64,000 nucleotides of DNA from UBA4479 sp963974935 (GTDB lineage: Bacteria > Pseudomonadota > Alphaproteobacteria > Rhodospirillales > Casp-alpha2), in contig CAXBEV010000007.1 in NCBI GenBank assembly GCA_963974935.1, forward strand, positions 1 to 64,000, given 5' to 3'. Every line of letters begins with the position of its first letter. Positions within the stretch are counted from its first letter, which is position 1. Positions 34,630 to 44,346 of the stretch are shown in pieces. The notes under the pieces were generated by a model. It was not told the origin of the DNA. It saw only the letters and a list, made by a program, of their open reading frames with translations, and did not search any database. The position numbers and the translations under genes were made by a program.

Positions 34630-36714
34630 TCATGTGTATACCACCAATCCATCGACGGCGACGACACCCTCGCCTTCACCCCTCACGATCAGCGGATTAA
34701 TCTCAGCCTCTGCGGGTGGCTGCGCCACCAAGGCGAGGCCCGAGATCGCCACCAGCGCATCGGCCAACGCGTCCAGATCACCCTTCGGTAAATTTCGATA
34801 GCCCCGAAGCGGTGCCAGCCCTTTGACGTCAGCGATCATGTCCAAAGCCTGGGCACGGTCAATGGGGGCTGCACGGATCGCGCTGTCGCCATAGACCTCG
34901 GCCAAAATACCGCCGGGTGCGAGCACCACGACCGGGCCGACTTGCGGATCGAGGCGAAACCCGATCAGCACTTCGCCGACGCCTTGAACCATTTCTTCGA
35001 CCAAAAACCGATCCAATTTGAGGTCCGGCTGATGCGCCGCGACGTTGCTTTTGATGCCCCGCAGCGCACGGATCAAATCTTCTGCAGAGGCCACGCCTAA
35101 CTGCACCGCACCGGCTTCGGTTTTATGCGGCAGTTTGGTGGACAATGCTTTAACAGCCAACGGAAATTCAAGACCCGAGACCGCCTCGCCATCGCCGATC
35201 ACCGCATACTTTGCGACATGTATTCCAAGGCTGTCGAACAGGGCCAACGACGCCGCTTCGTCCAGCGTACCCGACACAATCTTGTCTGCGGGCTGAATGT
35301 CAGAATTGAGCCCCGCCATCCCCATCTGCGTCGGAGCTTCCCAGGCAAAAAACGCCCGCATGGCATCGGCGCAAGCTTCGGGCGTGCGGAACGCGGCGAT
35401 GCCGGCATCGGCCAACAATTGCAAAGACGCATCGGCTTGCGGCACCATGAACGCGGCGACAGGTTTTTGTGCGCTCGCCGCCGTGGCGACAATCGGGGCC
35501 ACGGCAAGTTCCGGATGGAATTGTGCTGACGAGCCGACGACACACACCACCGCGTCGCAAGCGTCACTGTCCAACAACGCTTGCAGCGCCGCGCCATAGA
35601 CCCCGTCTCGGGTGCCGGCCATGGTCAGATCGATCAGCGGGCCGCGTCCAATCTTCAAATCAAAGTCTGCGAGCCGCGCGTGCACGGCGTCGGGTGCCGG
35701 GATCACGTCGAGGCCGACCGTGCCTAAGCGGTCCACGACCGTCGACGCGCCGCCACCGGTCGTCGTCATCACGCCGACCTTGCGGCCTTTCGGTGGGCGC
35801 TGGCCGATCAGCAGCGGCGGCATTTCGAACAAAGCTTCCAAAGTTTCGATGCGCACGATGCCGTGTGCACGGAAAAATGCATCCACCGCTTTATCTTCAC
35901 CGGCGAGTGCCCCCGAATGGGATAACGCCACCGCTTGGCCGGCTTGGGAGCGACCGAGTTTATAGGCGATTACCGGCTTACCGGCGTCGTACGCGCGCCG
36001 TGCCGCAAGCGCCAATCTGGGCGCGTCACGGAGCGCTTCCAAAAACAACAAGATCGCATCGGTTTTCGGGTCGTCGACCAGCACGTCGACCAATTCACCG
36101 ACGCCGACATCGGCTTCATTGCCCACAGACAACATGCGAGAAAAGCCGATACCCCGGGCCGCGCCACGGGACAACATGGTGCCGAGAATGGTGCCGCTTT
36201 GCGAGATCAAGCCGAGCCGGCCCGCTTTCAAGGCGGGCATTTCCAGCACCGCATTGACCGACAGCGTGAGACCGTTTTCAGGGCAGATCACGCCCATGCT
36301 GTTGGGGCCGAGTATCCGCACGCCAACCTCGGCTGCGGTCTGCAACAACGCATCTTGGCGGGCGCGGCCGTCCGGCCCGGTTTCAGCAAAGCCATCGGAA
36401 TAGATCGTCGCGACCTTGATGCCCTTGGCACCGCAATCACGCACCGCAGCTTCGACATGAGCCGCAGGCACCATGATGAACGCATGATCGCAGTCACCAT
36501 CAATATCGGCTGCGGATTTAAACGCCGGTAGCCCCTGCACCTCGTCGCGCCCTGGATTGACGGGATAGACGTGTCCCTTAAACCCGTGCGCCGCCAAATA
36601 GCGCTGTGGCCTGCCGGTGTTCTTTGTCGGATCGGCGGACGCGCCGATCAGCGCGACGCCGCGCGGGGTTAACAGCGCGCGAGTAAGCTTCGTATCACTA
36701 TCTGCGTCACTCAT
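34630..36714 (-). CDS. NDP-forming acyl-CoA synthetase (acetate-CoA ligase family)
   Basis: 694 residues from ATG 36714. An N-terminal CoA-binding domain (PRGVALIGASADPTKNTGRP) is followed by succinyl-CoA-ligase-like domains with LGLISQSGTILGTML and AVALSHSGALAGEDKAVDAF, the latter with the candidate phospho-His. A C-terminal ATP-grasp domain starts near residue 480 and ends AEINPLIVRGEG. Makes acyl-CoA from a free acid with ATP or releases it. The start overlaps the stop of the acyl-CoA dehydrogenase gene by 4 bp (ATGA), tying the two together. Confidence 0.9.
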   Translation of the reverse strand: MSDADSDTKLTRALLTPRGVALIGASADPTKNTGRPQRYLAAHGFKGHVYPVNPGRDEVQGLPAFKSAADIDGDCDHAFIMVPAAHVEAAVRDCGAKGIKVATIYSDGFAETGPDGRARQDALLQTAAEVGVRILGPNSMGVICPENGLTLSVNAVLEMPALKAGRLGLISQSGTILGTMLSRGAARGIGFSRMLSVGNEADVGVGELVDVLVDDPKTDAILLFLEALRDAPRLALAARRAYDAGKPVIAYKLGRSQAGQAVALSHSGALAGEDKAVDAFFRAHGIVRIETLEALFEMPPLLIGQRPPKGRKVGVMTTTGGGASTVVDRLGTVGLDVIPAPDAVHARLADFDLKIGRGPLIDLTMAGTRDGVYGAALQALLDSDACDAVVCVVGSSAQFHPELAVAPIVATAASAQKPVAAFMVPQADASLQLLADAGIAAFRTPEACADAMRAFFAWEAPTQMGMAGLNSDIQPADKIVSGTLDEAASLALFDSLGIHVAKYAVIGDGEAVSGLEFPLAVKALSTKLPHKTEAGAVQLGVASAEDLIRALRGIKSNVAAHQPDLKLDRFLVEEMVQGVGEVLIGFRLDPQVGPVVVLAPGGILAEVYGDSAIRAAPIDRAQALDMIADVKGLAPLRGYRNLPKGDLDALADALVAISGLALVAQPPAEAEINPLIVRGEGEGVVAVDGLVVYT

Positions 36715-37883
36715 TGCGCATCGGGCGCTTTGGGGGGACGTTGCGAGAAGCGGCGATCGAACACACTCTCGGCAATTCGGTTCATCATCATTTCCGACGA
36801 GCCGCCGGCGATCATCCATCCCCTCGTTCGGCGAAAGCAATATTCGATCAAACAGTCCTGGGAATACCCTGCCGCTCCCATGACCTGCATCGCCTCGCTC
36901 GACACTTCATGGCCGGCGCGGTTGCAGGCAAGCTTGGCAAGCGCAGTATCTTCGGCAGACGGAAAGCCTTTGTCTGCCGCAGAAGCGGCGCGGTACAGCA
37001 ACAGCTGTGCGGCTTCCAATTTCAGCTTCATGTCGGCGAATTTCCACTGTAGGCCTTGGAATTCACAGAGCGCGCGCCCGAACTGTTTACGCTCAAGCGC
37101 ATGGTTACGGGCCATGTCGAAAGCGTAGCGACCAAGCGCAACCGCACGCGCCGAGTTGCCCAATCGCTCCACATTGAAGCCGGCGATCTGACGCTTAAAG
37201 CCACCTTCACGCAGTAAAATATTTTCCGGCGGCACGTAGGCGTCTTCGAAATATAGCTGACACCATTCTTCGCCGCCCAGATACATCACCGGCTGACCTT
37301 TCGAGACCCCTTCGGTGTCGGGCTCGACCAAGACCGAACCGATGCCGTTGGTGCCAGGGCCGTAACGGCAATACACCAAAAACACATCGGCTTCAGGGCT
37401 GTGCGTGGAAAAAACTTTGGTCCCGTTCAGACGCACACCCTCACCGTCCGCTGCCGGATCGGCGCGGGTCGTAAGATCAGTGAGCGCAGAGCCCGCTTCG
37501 GGCTCTGACATGGCGACCGAAATCACTTTTTCACCGGCCAAAATCGGCTTGAGGTAACGCTGCTTTTGATCGTCGGTGCCGTATTCAGCAAGCACACGCA
37601 CGGCACCAAAATTGCCGGCTTGCACCACGTCGGCGCTGCGCGGACAGTGCTTTGCAATGGTTTGGATCGCGATGACCGCGTCCATCAGGCTGCCGCCTTG
37701 GCCGCCGTCAGCTTCGTCCATCATAATGCCCAATAAACCTTGCTCGGACATCATCTTGGCGACGTCGCGGGGAAAGCCTTCGGTATGAGCACGTTTTAAA
37801 GCATCGGCAGCCAAATGCCGTTCCGCGAAACCATCAACGGCGTCACGAAACATGCGTTGTTCTTCTGTGAGATCAAAATCCAT
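36711..37883 (-). CDS. Acyl-CoA dehydrogenase, IVD/LCAD-type base position
   Basis: 390 residues from ATG 37883. N-terminal helices (MDFDLTEEQRMFRDAVDGFA), FAD region VAMSEPEAGSALTDLTT, and C-terminal QVMGAAGYSQDCLIEYCFRR. The usual catalytic Glu near the C-terminus (xxEGTSEIQ) is replaced: MIAGGSSEMM. A glutamate at 239 in FNVERLGNSARAVALG lies where isovaleryl- and long-chain dehydrogenases hold their base, so activity is likely kept. Likely substrate a branched or long acyl-CoA made by the synthetase downstream. Needs electron-transfer flavoprotein, which is not in the window. Confidence 0.9.
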   Translation of the reverse strand: MDFDLTEEQRMFRDAVDGFAERHLAADALKRAHTEGFPRDVAKMMSEQGLLGIMMDEADGGQGGSLMDAVIAIQTIAKHCPRSADVVQAGNFGAVRVLAEYGTDDQKQRYLKPILAGEKVISVAMSEPEAGSALTDLTTRADPAADGEGVRLNGTKVFSTHSPEADVFLVYCRYGPGTNGIGSVLVEPDTEGVSKGQPVMYLGGEEWCQLYFEDAYVPPENILLREGGFKRQIAGFNVERLGNSARAVALGRYAFDMARNHALERKQFGRALCEFQGLQWKFADMKLKLEAAQLLLYRAASAADKGFPSAEDTALAKLACNRAGHEVSSEAMQVMGAAGYSQDCLIEYCFRRTRGWMIAGGSSEMMMNRIAESVFDRRFSQRPPKAPDAQ

Positions 37884-38153
37884 GGGGTCCTCCAAGTTGC
37901 GGCGAGAGTACATCCCGCCCCCAGAATTTCAATCACTGGCCAATGAATAAATAATAAAACAGTCATGTCGATGGAATGCGAACTCGTGGAGCCGATTTGG
38001 TCACGTGCGAGAAATACAGACCGAAAACCATATTCACCTGATGGATGTGTATTGGATATTGCAAACCCACAAGAAAATGAATCACATCACGACGCTATTG
38101 GCGTCTTTTGCACGCAGGGTGTATCAACATAGAAAAATCAGAGGAGAGAGAGA
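37884..38153. promoter_or_regulatory. Divergent region between acyl-CoA dehydrogenase and hydratase genes
   Basis: 270 bp with no supportable gene. Both flanking operons start here. The right end holds gaggagagagag, the ribosome site for the hydratase. I see no clear promoter boxes or strong inverted repeat. An in-frame short ORF at 38005-38226 overlaps the hydratase in another frame and looks like chance. Confidence 0.4.
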
Positions 38154-38960
38154 ATGCCCACAGTTGAAAGCCTTGGCCTGCAGACGCTCACCGTTCGCCG
38201 TGAAGGCGCGCATGTGCTGGTCGTAACTTTAAATCGTGCAGACGTCGCTAATGCTTTCAATACCCAGATGGGATCGGAGTTGTTGTCGGTCTGGGAGTCC
38301 CTATACCGCGACCCAAAGCAATGCCGGGCCGTGGTGCTGACCGGCAGCGGGACACGCGCCTTTTGTGCCGGTGCCGATTTGAAAGAACGCAACGGCATGA
38401 GCGATGATGCCTGGCGACAACAACACGCACTTTTTGAGCAAATGATTCGCGCCATGATGGACTGTCCAGTGCCGATCATCGGTGCGCTCAATGGCGCCGC
38501 TTACGCCGGTGGTCTCGAGATTGCGCTCAATGCGGATTTTCTTTATGCCGTCCCAAGTGCGCGCTTTGCCTTTACCGAGGTGACACTCGGCATCATGCCC
38601 GGTGCTTCGGGCACCCAGCATCTGCCCCGCGCCATCGGCATGCGCCGCGCCAAAGAAGTGATCCTCAGCGGCAAACCGTTTTCAGCCGAAGACGCCCATG
38701 CTTGGGGCCTCGTAAATGCGCTTTATGAGCTGGACGCCTTAATGCCCGCTGCGCTTGAAGCCGCGGCACGCATCGCCGCCAATGCACCGATTGCCGTGCA
38801 GCAAGCCCGAAAGTCGGTTGATGCAGCGGGATCACTTGATTTGAAAAACGGCTATGATTTCGAGATCGCATGTTACCAGCGCGTCATCGATACCGAAGAT
38901 CGACTCGAAGGCGTCAGTGCGTTCAACGAAAAACGCCGTCCGGATTTCATAGGCCAATAA
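38154..38960 (+). CDS. Enoyl-CoA hydratase with intact catalytic glutamates
   Basis: 268 residues; ATG 38154 is preceded by gaggagag. Crotonase motifs: LNRADVANAFNTQM, RAFCAGADLKERNGMSD, GAAYAGGLEIALNADFLYA (first Glu in GGLEI) and FAFTEVTLGIMPGASGTQHLPRAIG (second Glu in FTEV). Both catalytic acids are present, unlike the two other crotonases in the window. Likely adds water to an enoyl-CoA from the divergent acyl-CoA dehydrogenase. The ABM protein downstream is 11 bp away, same operon. Confidence 0.9.
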   Translation: MPTVESLGLQTLTVRREGAHVLVVTLNRADVANAFNTQMGSELLSVWESLYRDPKQCRAVVLTGSGTRAFCAGADLKERNGMSDDAWRQQHALFEQMIRAMMDCPVPIIGALNGAAYAGGLEIALNADFLYAVPSARFAFTEVTLGIMPGASGTQHLPRAIGMRRAKEVILSGKPFSAEDAHAWGLVNALYELDALMPAALEAAARIAANAPIAVQQARKSVDAAGSLDLKNGYDFEIACYQRVIDTEDRLEGVSAFNEKRRPDFIGQ

Positions 38961-38971
38961 GGAAAAAGCAT

Positions 38972-39298
38972 ATGTATATTGTCGCGTTTGAAGTTTGGCC
39001 CGCCGAAGGTCACACCCAGGACTATTTTAATATTGCCGCCGAACTGAAAGCCGATCTGGAAAAGGTCGATGGTTTTATCTCGGTCGAACGCTTCGAAAGC
39101 GTCACCGCACCCGGCAAGTTTCTCTCGCTCTCATTTTGGCGGGACGAAGCGGCCATGCAAACGTGGTACACCCACGGCAGACACAGCGACGCACAACGCC
39201 AAGGGCGCAGTGGTATTTTCAGCGACTACCGGATCAGGGTGGCCTCGGTCGTGCGTGACTACGACATGGCCAAAGGACGTCCACCGGAAGGTCTATGA
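38972..39298 (+). CDS. Antibiotic biosynthesis monooxygenase (ABM) family protein 2
   Basis: 108 residues. ATG 38972 follows aaggaaaaa; the longer frame overlapping the hydratase is not needed. ABM domain: MYIVAFEVWPAEGHTQDYF, DLEKVDGFISVERFESVTAPG, LSFWRDEAAMQTWYTHGRHS, DYRIRVASVVRDYD. This matches the heme-oxygenase/ABM type with a FWRDEAA strand. Possibly a small oxygenase or isomerase on quinol-type compounds. Differs from the first ABM protein and is not its paralogue by close similarity. Confidence 0.82.
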   Translation: MYIVAFEVWPAEGHTQDYFNIAAELKADLEKVDGFISVERFESVTAPGKFLSLSFWRDEAAMQTWYTHGRHSDAQRQGRSGIFSDYRIRVASVVRDYDMAKGRPPEGL

Positions 39299-39394
39299 TG
39301 GATTACGGCATATCGTTGTCGCTTTTTCTCATGAAATCATCAGCTTGAGGTCGCATCGAAGATATTCTGCACGAGTCACGGTCTGCAATGACAC

Positions 39395-42271
39395 TCATTT
39401 ATCTGTCTCACGTGTACGCTCAATTTCGTCGGCCACGGACTGCAGGTTTCGCAGAAATTCATTAAAATCGTTGTTGTCTTCATTGACGGTTTCTTCGACT
39501 CTGACCGGCGGCCCATCTTCGGTCACTTTTGCAGCAATATGGATTTTTTCGCCCATTACATCGTTGATGGCCAACAACAAGGTCGGGCGATCAATCGGCT
39601 TCGTTACGCAGGCATTCATGCCGGCGTCGAGATACGCGCGCACATGTTCTTCCATAGCATCTGCGGTCAACGCGATAATCGGCATTTTTGATTCCGGCCC
39701 CGTCATCTCGCGAATTGCGCGGGTTGCGTCAGGACCACTCATATTCGGCATGCGGACATCACACAGCATAAGGTCATAAGGATATTTTGCGGCCTCTTTG
39801 ATTGCTTCCTCGCCATCATCGACGACCGTCGCGTGGTGCCCATACTTTTCAACAGTTGCCGCGATGATCCTCTGGTTCAGGCGATTATCCTCAGCAATCA
39901 GAATGTTCAACGCGCGCGTTGCGAGGAAATGCTGTGCTTCCGGCAAACGCTCGACGGTCGATACATCCGTGTCGGCAAGGCGTAACGGAATTTGAAACCA
40001 AAATTCGCTGCCATGCCCCACTTGGCTGGTCACGCCAATCTCACCGCCCATAAGTTCCACCAATCGCTTAGAAATAGCCAAGCCCAATCCCGTCCCCTCA
40101 TAACGACGCGAGATGGACGCGTCACCCTGAGAGAAGTTATGGAAAAGTTGACGCTGGTTTTCTTCGGAAATGCCGATGCCGGTATCACTGATGCCGATGC
40201 GGATCATTTTTTGATCTGACGACTCCACCACGTCAGCGCGCACGGTGATGCCTCCACGGTGGGTAAACTTCACCGCATTTCCAACCAAATTGATGAGAAT
40301 TTGGCGTATCCGTGTCGGGTCACCGTTCACGCCGACCGGCACTGAATTCGTATCGATCTGCACATAAAGACCCTTCAAGCGTGCCCGCTCACGCACAAGA
40401 TCAACCGCCTCTTCAATGGTGTACGGGAAATTAAAGTCCAGTTTTTCAATATCGAGCCGCCCGGCGTCCATTTTCGAAAGATCAAGAATATCGTTGATGA
40501 TCGTCAACAAAGAATGCGTTGCGCCCTTAATCTTAATCACTTTTTCTCGGTCATCCGGCGCAAGTTTACTGTCCAACAGCATATCGGCGAAGCCCATGAC
40601 GCCAGTCATAGGGGTGCGTATTTCGTGACTCATTGATGCCAAAAATTCGGATTTAGATCGTTCCGACATTTCGGCCCGCTCTTTTTCGGCAGCATAGTTC
40701 TCTGCGAGTTCCGCTATCTGCGCGGTGTTCTCTTCAAGATATTGGCGCGAGACCTCCAACTCTTCTACGTAGCGATACAGTCGCTCTTCGCTCTCTTGAA
40801 GGCGACGCTTGGCCGTCTCTTCCGCAGTTACATCTCGGCCACTACCGCGATATCCGGTAAACATGCCGTCCGCATCAAACATAGGTTTACCGCTGATCGA
40901 CAAATGCGTTTCAAGAGTGTTCGAGCGCGGCATGGTGTAGCGGAAATCATGAAACGCGAGATGATTTTGAAGCGTTTCAAAGTGCTCACGCCAAAAATCT
41001 GCGGCATCATGTAAATTGATACCCGCCGCTTCGAGGCGTGACCGGTTGAGAAACAACATAGGATTGAGCCCACTGACCTCCTCAAATTTTTCCGAAATAT
41101 ACGTAAACTTATGCTCCGCGTCGGTCTCCCAAAACCAATCTGCGGAAACGTTGGCCATGTCTTCAAATAGCTTCTGACTCTCTTGGAGGGCCCATGTTCG
41201 CTCTCGGACCAGTGCTTTGACGCTTTCTTCGCGTGTGATGAGCGTATGCGCGAAGGCCGACAACGTCGCGGTCAACATGAGGCCGATCAACATCACGGTG
41301 CCGGGCAAAAGAAAAGCCTGCTCGGACAAAGTCGTTAGATCCGTGAGCGTTGTAACTCGAAGCGGTATATTAGAAACGTTGAACATGAAATCATTGCTTC
41401 TAACCAAGCTGCCGAACGAGGCCTCGCTAGCCTTGGCAAGTTTATCAAAGTTACCAGTCATGAAGATCGGCGGCAGAGAACTGTCCGTCGTCTCGCGCTT
41501 GACACTCAGGCCGACCGACCCACTCAAAATCAAATCATCAATAGAGCTTTTGCGAAGTGCAAGGCCGATAATGCCTTCGATATCATACACCGCAAATATA
41601 ACCCCATCGACATCGGCATTACGTGAATTATCCGAATAGGATGGCGTTTCCATTTTGAAATATGGATAGAACGCGAGCGCCGCGTTGTAACCAGGTAGAA
41701 CACTATGCTTGTTAAGCGGCGCCGTCAGCCGGACTTCGTCAAACTTGATACTGGCAAGCACCGCATCACTGACTTCCGATATCCGCAAAATATCGGTCCC
41801 ACGCAATGGTTCCATTTTCTCGGCCGGTTCAATCATTTGAACGATAAATTGATACGCCCCTTCGCCGTCTTGCGATGCCGATAGGCCAACACGTGCCGCA
41901 TATCCATAGCCGATCGTGCCGACTTCATTGGCCCTTAGATTTTTCGCGAAACTCGAAAATGAATCCGATGTTACCTCACGCGCGGTATCCAAATACGCAC
42001 GCAAACCTCGCATAGAACTCAGCGACAAACTAGTCTCAGTCTCAGTCTTGACCCGTCCTATCAGATCGTCGACCCGCGCAGCGACTTCCGCATGCTTTTC
42101 CGACAGCATGCCCGCCCACGTGAAATATGTAACAACGATACTGAGCGCGATGCCGAGGAATGCGAGCAGCGGCACCGCCAGCCTCCAGGGCCGCACACCT
42201 GCGACGCCGACCACGGGCAGCGCACCACTTATCTTAAAGGTGTCGTCAGGACCTCTGCGACGAAAGAGCAT
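39395..42271 (-). CDS. Hybrid sensor histidine kinase with CHASE-like sensor, PAS and receiver
   Basis: 958 residues. A transmembrane helix (about 30-56) leads to a periplasmic CHASE-like domain (about 60-310), then a second helix (about 320-343). A PAS domain (about 370-480), a coiled coil (about 485-540), HisKA with SMSHEIRTPM (His549), and HATPase with NLVGNAVKFT (Asn665), DTGIGI and GTGLGL follow. A C-terminal receiver (about 788-910) has Asp838 in LCDVRMPN and Lys891 in TKPIDRP. The phosphate probably passes from His549 to Asp838 and onward to an unseen phosphotransfer protein. No separate response regulator is next to it, so its output is unknown. Confidence 0.93.
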   Translation of the reverse strand: MLFRRRGPDDTFKISGALPVVGVAGVRPWRLAVPLLAFLGIALSIVVTYFTWAGMLSEKHAEVAARVDDLIGRVKTETETSLSLSSMRGLRAYLDTAREVTSDSFSSFAKNLRANEVGTIGYGYAARVGLSASQDGEGAYQFIVQMIEPAEKMEPLRGTDILRISEVSDAVLASIKFDEVRLTAPLNKHSVLPGYNAALAFYPYFKMETPSYSDNSRNADVDGVIFAVYDIEGIIGLALRKSSIDDLILSGSVGLSVKRETTDSSLPPIFMTGNFDKLAKASEASFGSLVRSNDFMFNVSNIPLRVTTLTDLTTLSEQAFLLPGTVMLIGLMLTATLSAFAHTLITREESVKALVRERTWALQESQKLFEDMANVSADWFWETDAEHKFTYISEKFEEVSGLNPMLFLNRSRLEAAGINLHDAADFWREHFETLQNHLAFHDFRYTMPRSNTLETHLSISGKPMFDADGMFTGYRGSGRDVTAEETAKRRLQESEERLYRYVEELEVSRQYLEENTAQIAELAENYAAEKERAEMSERSKSEFLASMSHEIRTPMTGVMGFADMLLDSKLAPDDREKVIKIKGATHSLLTIINDILDLSKMDAGRLDIEKLDFNFPYTIEEAVDLVRERARLKGLYVQIDTNSVPVGVNGDPTRIRQILINLVGNAVKFTHRGGITVRADVVESSDQKMIRIGISDTGIGISEENQRQLFHNFSQGDASISRRYEGTGLGLAISKRLVELMGGEIGVTSQVGHGSEFWFQIPLRLADTDVSTVERLPEAQHFLATRALNILIAEDNRLNQRIIAATVEKYGHHATVVDDGEEAIKEAAKYPYDLMLCDVRMPNMSGPDATRAIREMTGPESKMPIIALTADAMEEHVRAYLDAGMNACVTKPIDRPTLLLAINDVMGEKIHIAAKVTEDGPPVRVEETVNEDNNDFNEFLRNLQSVADEIERTRETDK

Positions 42272-42409
42272 TCATTTTTCCAAAACATTGACGCAATCAT
42301 TTGCAAGTACGAATAGATCAGATAAACCCCGGCAGTTTAAGGAGAAGTCGGTACATAGGCGCACCTTTCCGCATATCATAAGTCGTGCCAGTTTATGCGC
42401 ACGAGCAGC

Positions 42410-43042
42410 TCAAGTGGAATATCTGTCGCGTAACGCTGCGGCGTCGGAGCCACTCAGAAAATTTGTCTTCATCCCACGCAGCATCAAAAACAGCTTTGCG
42501 GTCTCTTCAAGTTCTTCAGTCGCGTAAACCGCGTCACGTAAAGATTTGCCGGCAACGATGGGACCATGGTTGGCCAGCAGTACTGCATGGCTTTTTGACG
42601 CCATCTCGCGCACAGCGCGAGCCAGATCGAGGTCACCGGGTGGAAAATACGGCACCAACGGCAGCTTGCCGATCTTCATGACATAGTAGGCTGTGATCGG
42701 CGGCAATACATCCGTCGGGTCAATATCTGCGAGACAACTCACCGCGACCGAATGTGTCGAATGTAGATGCACGATGGCCCCGGATGCCGGACGCTCTTCA
42801 TACATTGCCAAATGCAAAAACGTCTCTTTCGTCGGCTTGTCACCGCTAAGATGTTGTCCGTTCATATCCAGCTTCGATATCCGTGCCGGATCGATTTCGC
42901 CCATGGCAACACCGGTCGGCGTCATCAGCCAGCCGTCTTCAAGACGCACGCTGATATTGCCGGAACTGCCGAACGTCAGCCCGCGGTCGTACATCGACTT
43001 CGCGAGCCGTGCAATTTCATCGCGGGCGGCGTTCTCATTCAT
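42410..43042 (-). CDS. otnC: Class II aldolase family, 3-oxo-tetronate 4-phosphate decarboxylase-like
   Basis: 210 residues from ATG 43042. Class II aldolase motifs: GLTFGSSGNISVRLEDGWLM with the phosphate-binding loop, VHLHSTHSVAVSC with the zinc histidines, LLANHGPIVAGKSL with the third, and an early Glu. The ATG overlaps the stop of the upstream kinase gene (ATGA). OtnC removes CO2 from 3-oxo-tetronate 4-phosphate to give a ketotriose phosphate. The partners OtnI and LtnD/DenD are not adjacent, so the pathway may be shortened here. Confidence 0.8.
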   Translation of the reverse strand: MNENAARDEIARLAKSMYDRGLTFGSSGNISVRLEDGWLMTPTGVAMGEIDPARISKLDMNGQHLSGDKPTKETFLHLAMYEERPASGAIVHLHSTHSVAVSCLADIDPTDVLPPITAYYVMKIGKLPLVPYFPPGDLDLARAVREMASKSHAVLLANHGPIVAGKSLRDAVYATEELEETAKLFLMLRGMKTNFLSGSDAAALRDRYST

Positions 43043-44307
43043 GGCAGCATGCCCAACGATTTTTCGAAGAAATCCTCGGCGCCGAAGTTGCCGGATTTTA
43101 ACGCAAGCGCCAGCGGCACCCCGCCGATGGCTTCCGTCCAAGGCACGCCGGGGTCTATTTCCGGACCGATGCGCAGTGCGCGCACATCCAACGCACTGAC
43201 CACCGCACCCGACGTTTCACCGCCCGCCACGACGAAGCGATTGACACCATCTTCGAGCAGGCCACGCGCAATGCTGCCCAAGGTCTCTTCGACCATCGCA
43301 CCGGCGCGCTCGCGACCATAGGCGGCCTGAATTTCAGATATCGTATCTGGATCCGCCGAGGAATAGAGCAACACCGGCTGACCGGGGTCTTTTGCCAGCG
43401 TTTTCAACGCCCATGCCAACCCCGCTTTGGCGACGTCTTCGCCACGCCCGATGGCATGCGGGTCGATGGCGAACGTCGGCCATGTATCGGACACCGCGGC
43501 CACTTGTGCGCGGGTCATGCGCGAACAACTGCCCGCCAAAACCACGCTCCGCCCGACGATCCCCGGCAATGCGGGTGCGGGGTTGTCCGCCATAAACCCT
43601 TGGCGGCGGAAATTCTCGGGCAAGCCCATGGCGACCCCTGAGCCCCCGGTGATCAAGCCGAGGTCGCTTGCAGCCGCGCCGATTTCAATCAGATCTTCGT
43701 CTAGTACCGCATCCACGATGGCATGACGAACACCGGCTTTTTTCAATTCAGCAAACCGCGCGCGAATGCCGGGCGCACCTTCACGCACTGCTGTATAGTC
43801 GACCAAGTCGACCGGGTGCTCGGTCTGTCGGCTCAGCACACGCACCAAATTCGGATCGGTCATCGGAGTCAGTGGATGGTCCTGCATACCGGATTCCGAC
43901 AGCAAACCGTCCCCCACAAACAAATACCCCTTATAGATCGAGCGTCCGGTTGCCGGAAACGCCGGGCAGGCGATGGTGAAATCTTCACTGATCGCGTCCA
44001 ACAGCGCATCACTGACCTGGCCGATATTGCCGGCATCCGTGGAATCAAACGTCGAACAGTATTTGAAAACGATTTGGCGCGCGCCTTGCGCTCGAAGCCA
44101 AGCCAGCGCTTGCAGCGACTGTTCAATCGCGTCTTTCGCAGGGATCGTCCGTGACTTAAGCGCCACGACAATGGCATCAGTCTCGCCGATATCGAGCCCG
44201 GGCCCCGGCACACCGATACTCTGGACAGTGCGCATGCCGGCCTTAACCAGGGTATTCGCAAGGTCAGTGGCACCGGTAAAGTCGTCGGCGATACAGCCTA
44301 AAAGCAT
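43039..44307 (-). CDS. otnK: Four-carbon acid sugar kinase (3-oxo-tetronate kinase-like)
   Basis: 422 residues. N-terminal DUF1537 domain: LLGCIADDFTGATDLANTLV (ADDxTGATD motif), KYCSTFDSTDAGNIG, CPAFPATGRSIYKGYLFV and LITGGSGVAMGLP, then C-terminal nucleotide domain with GRSVVLAGSCSRMTRAQVA and RFVVAGGETSGAVVSAL. This is the acid-sugar kinase family that phosphorylates 3-oxo-tetronate or D-threonate-type acids. Being coupled to a class II aldolase supports the OtnK call. First gene of the operon; transcribed away from the MarR-family gene at 44.8 kb, on the same strand. Confidence 0.85.
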   Translation of the reverse strand: MLLGCIADDFTGATDLANTLVKAGMRTVQSIGVPGPGLDIGETDAIVVALKSRTIPAKDAIEQSLQALAWLRAQGARQIVFKYCSTFDSTDAGNIGQVSDALLDAISEDFTIACPAFPATGRSIYKGYLFVGDGLLSESGMQDHPLTPMTDPNLVRVLSRQTEHPVDLVDYTAVREGAPGIRARFAELKKAGVRHAIVDAVLDEDLIEIGAAASDLGLITGGSGVAMGLPENFRRQGFMADNPAPALPGIVGRSVVLAGSCSRMTRAQVAAVSDTWPTFAIDPHAIGRGEDVAKAGLAWALKTLAKDPGQPVLLYSSADPDTISEIQAAYGRERAGAMVEETLGSIARGLLEDGVNRFVVAGGETSGAVVSALDVRALRIGPEIDPGVPWTEAIGGVPLALALKSGNFGAEDFFEKSLGMLP

Positions 44308-44346
44308 TCTTGAAATTCCCTTATTGATGCACGGGCACGTGATTTC

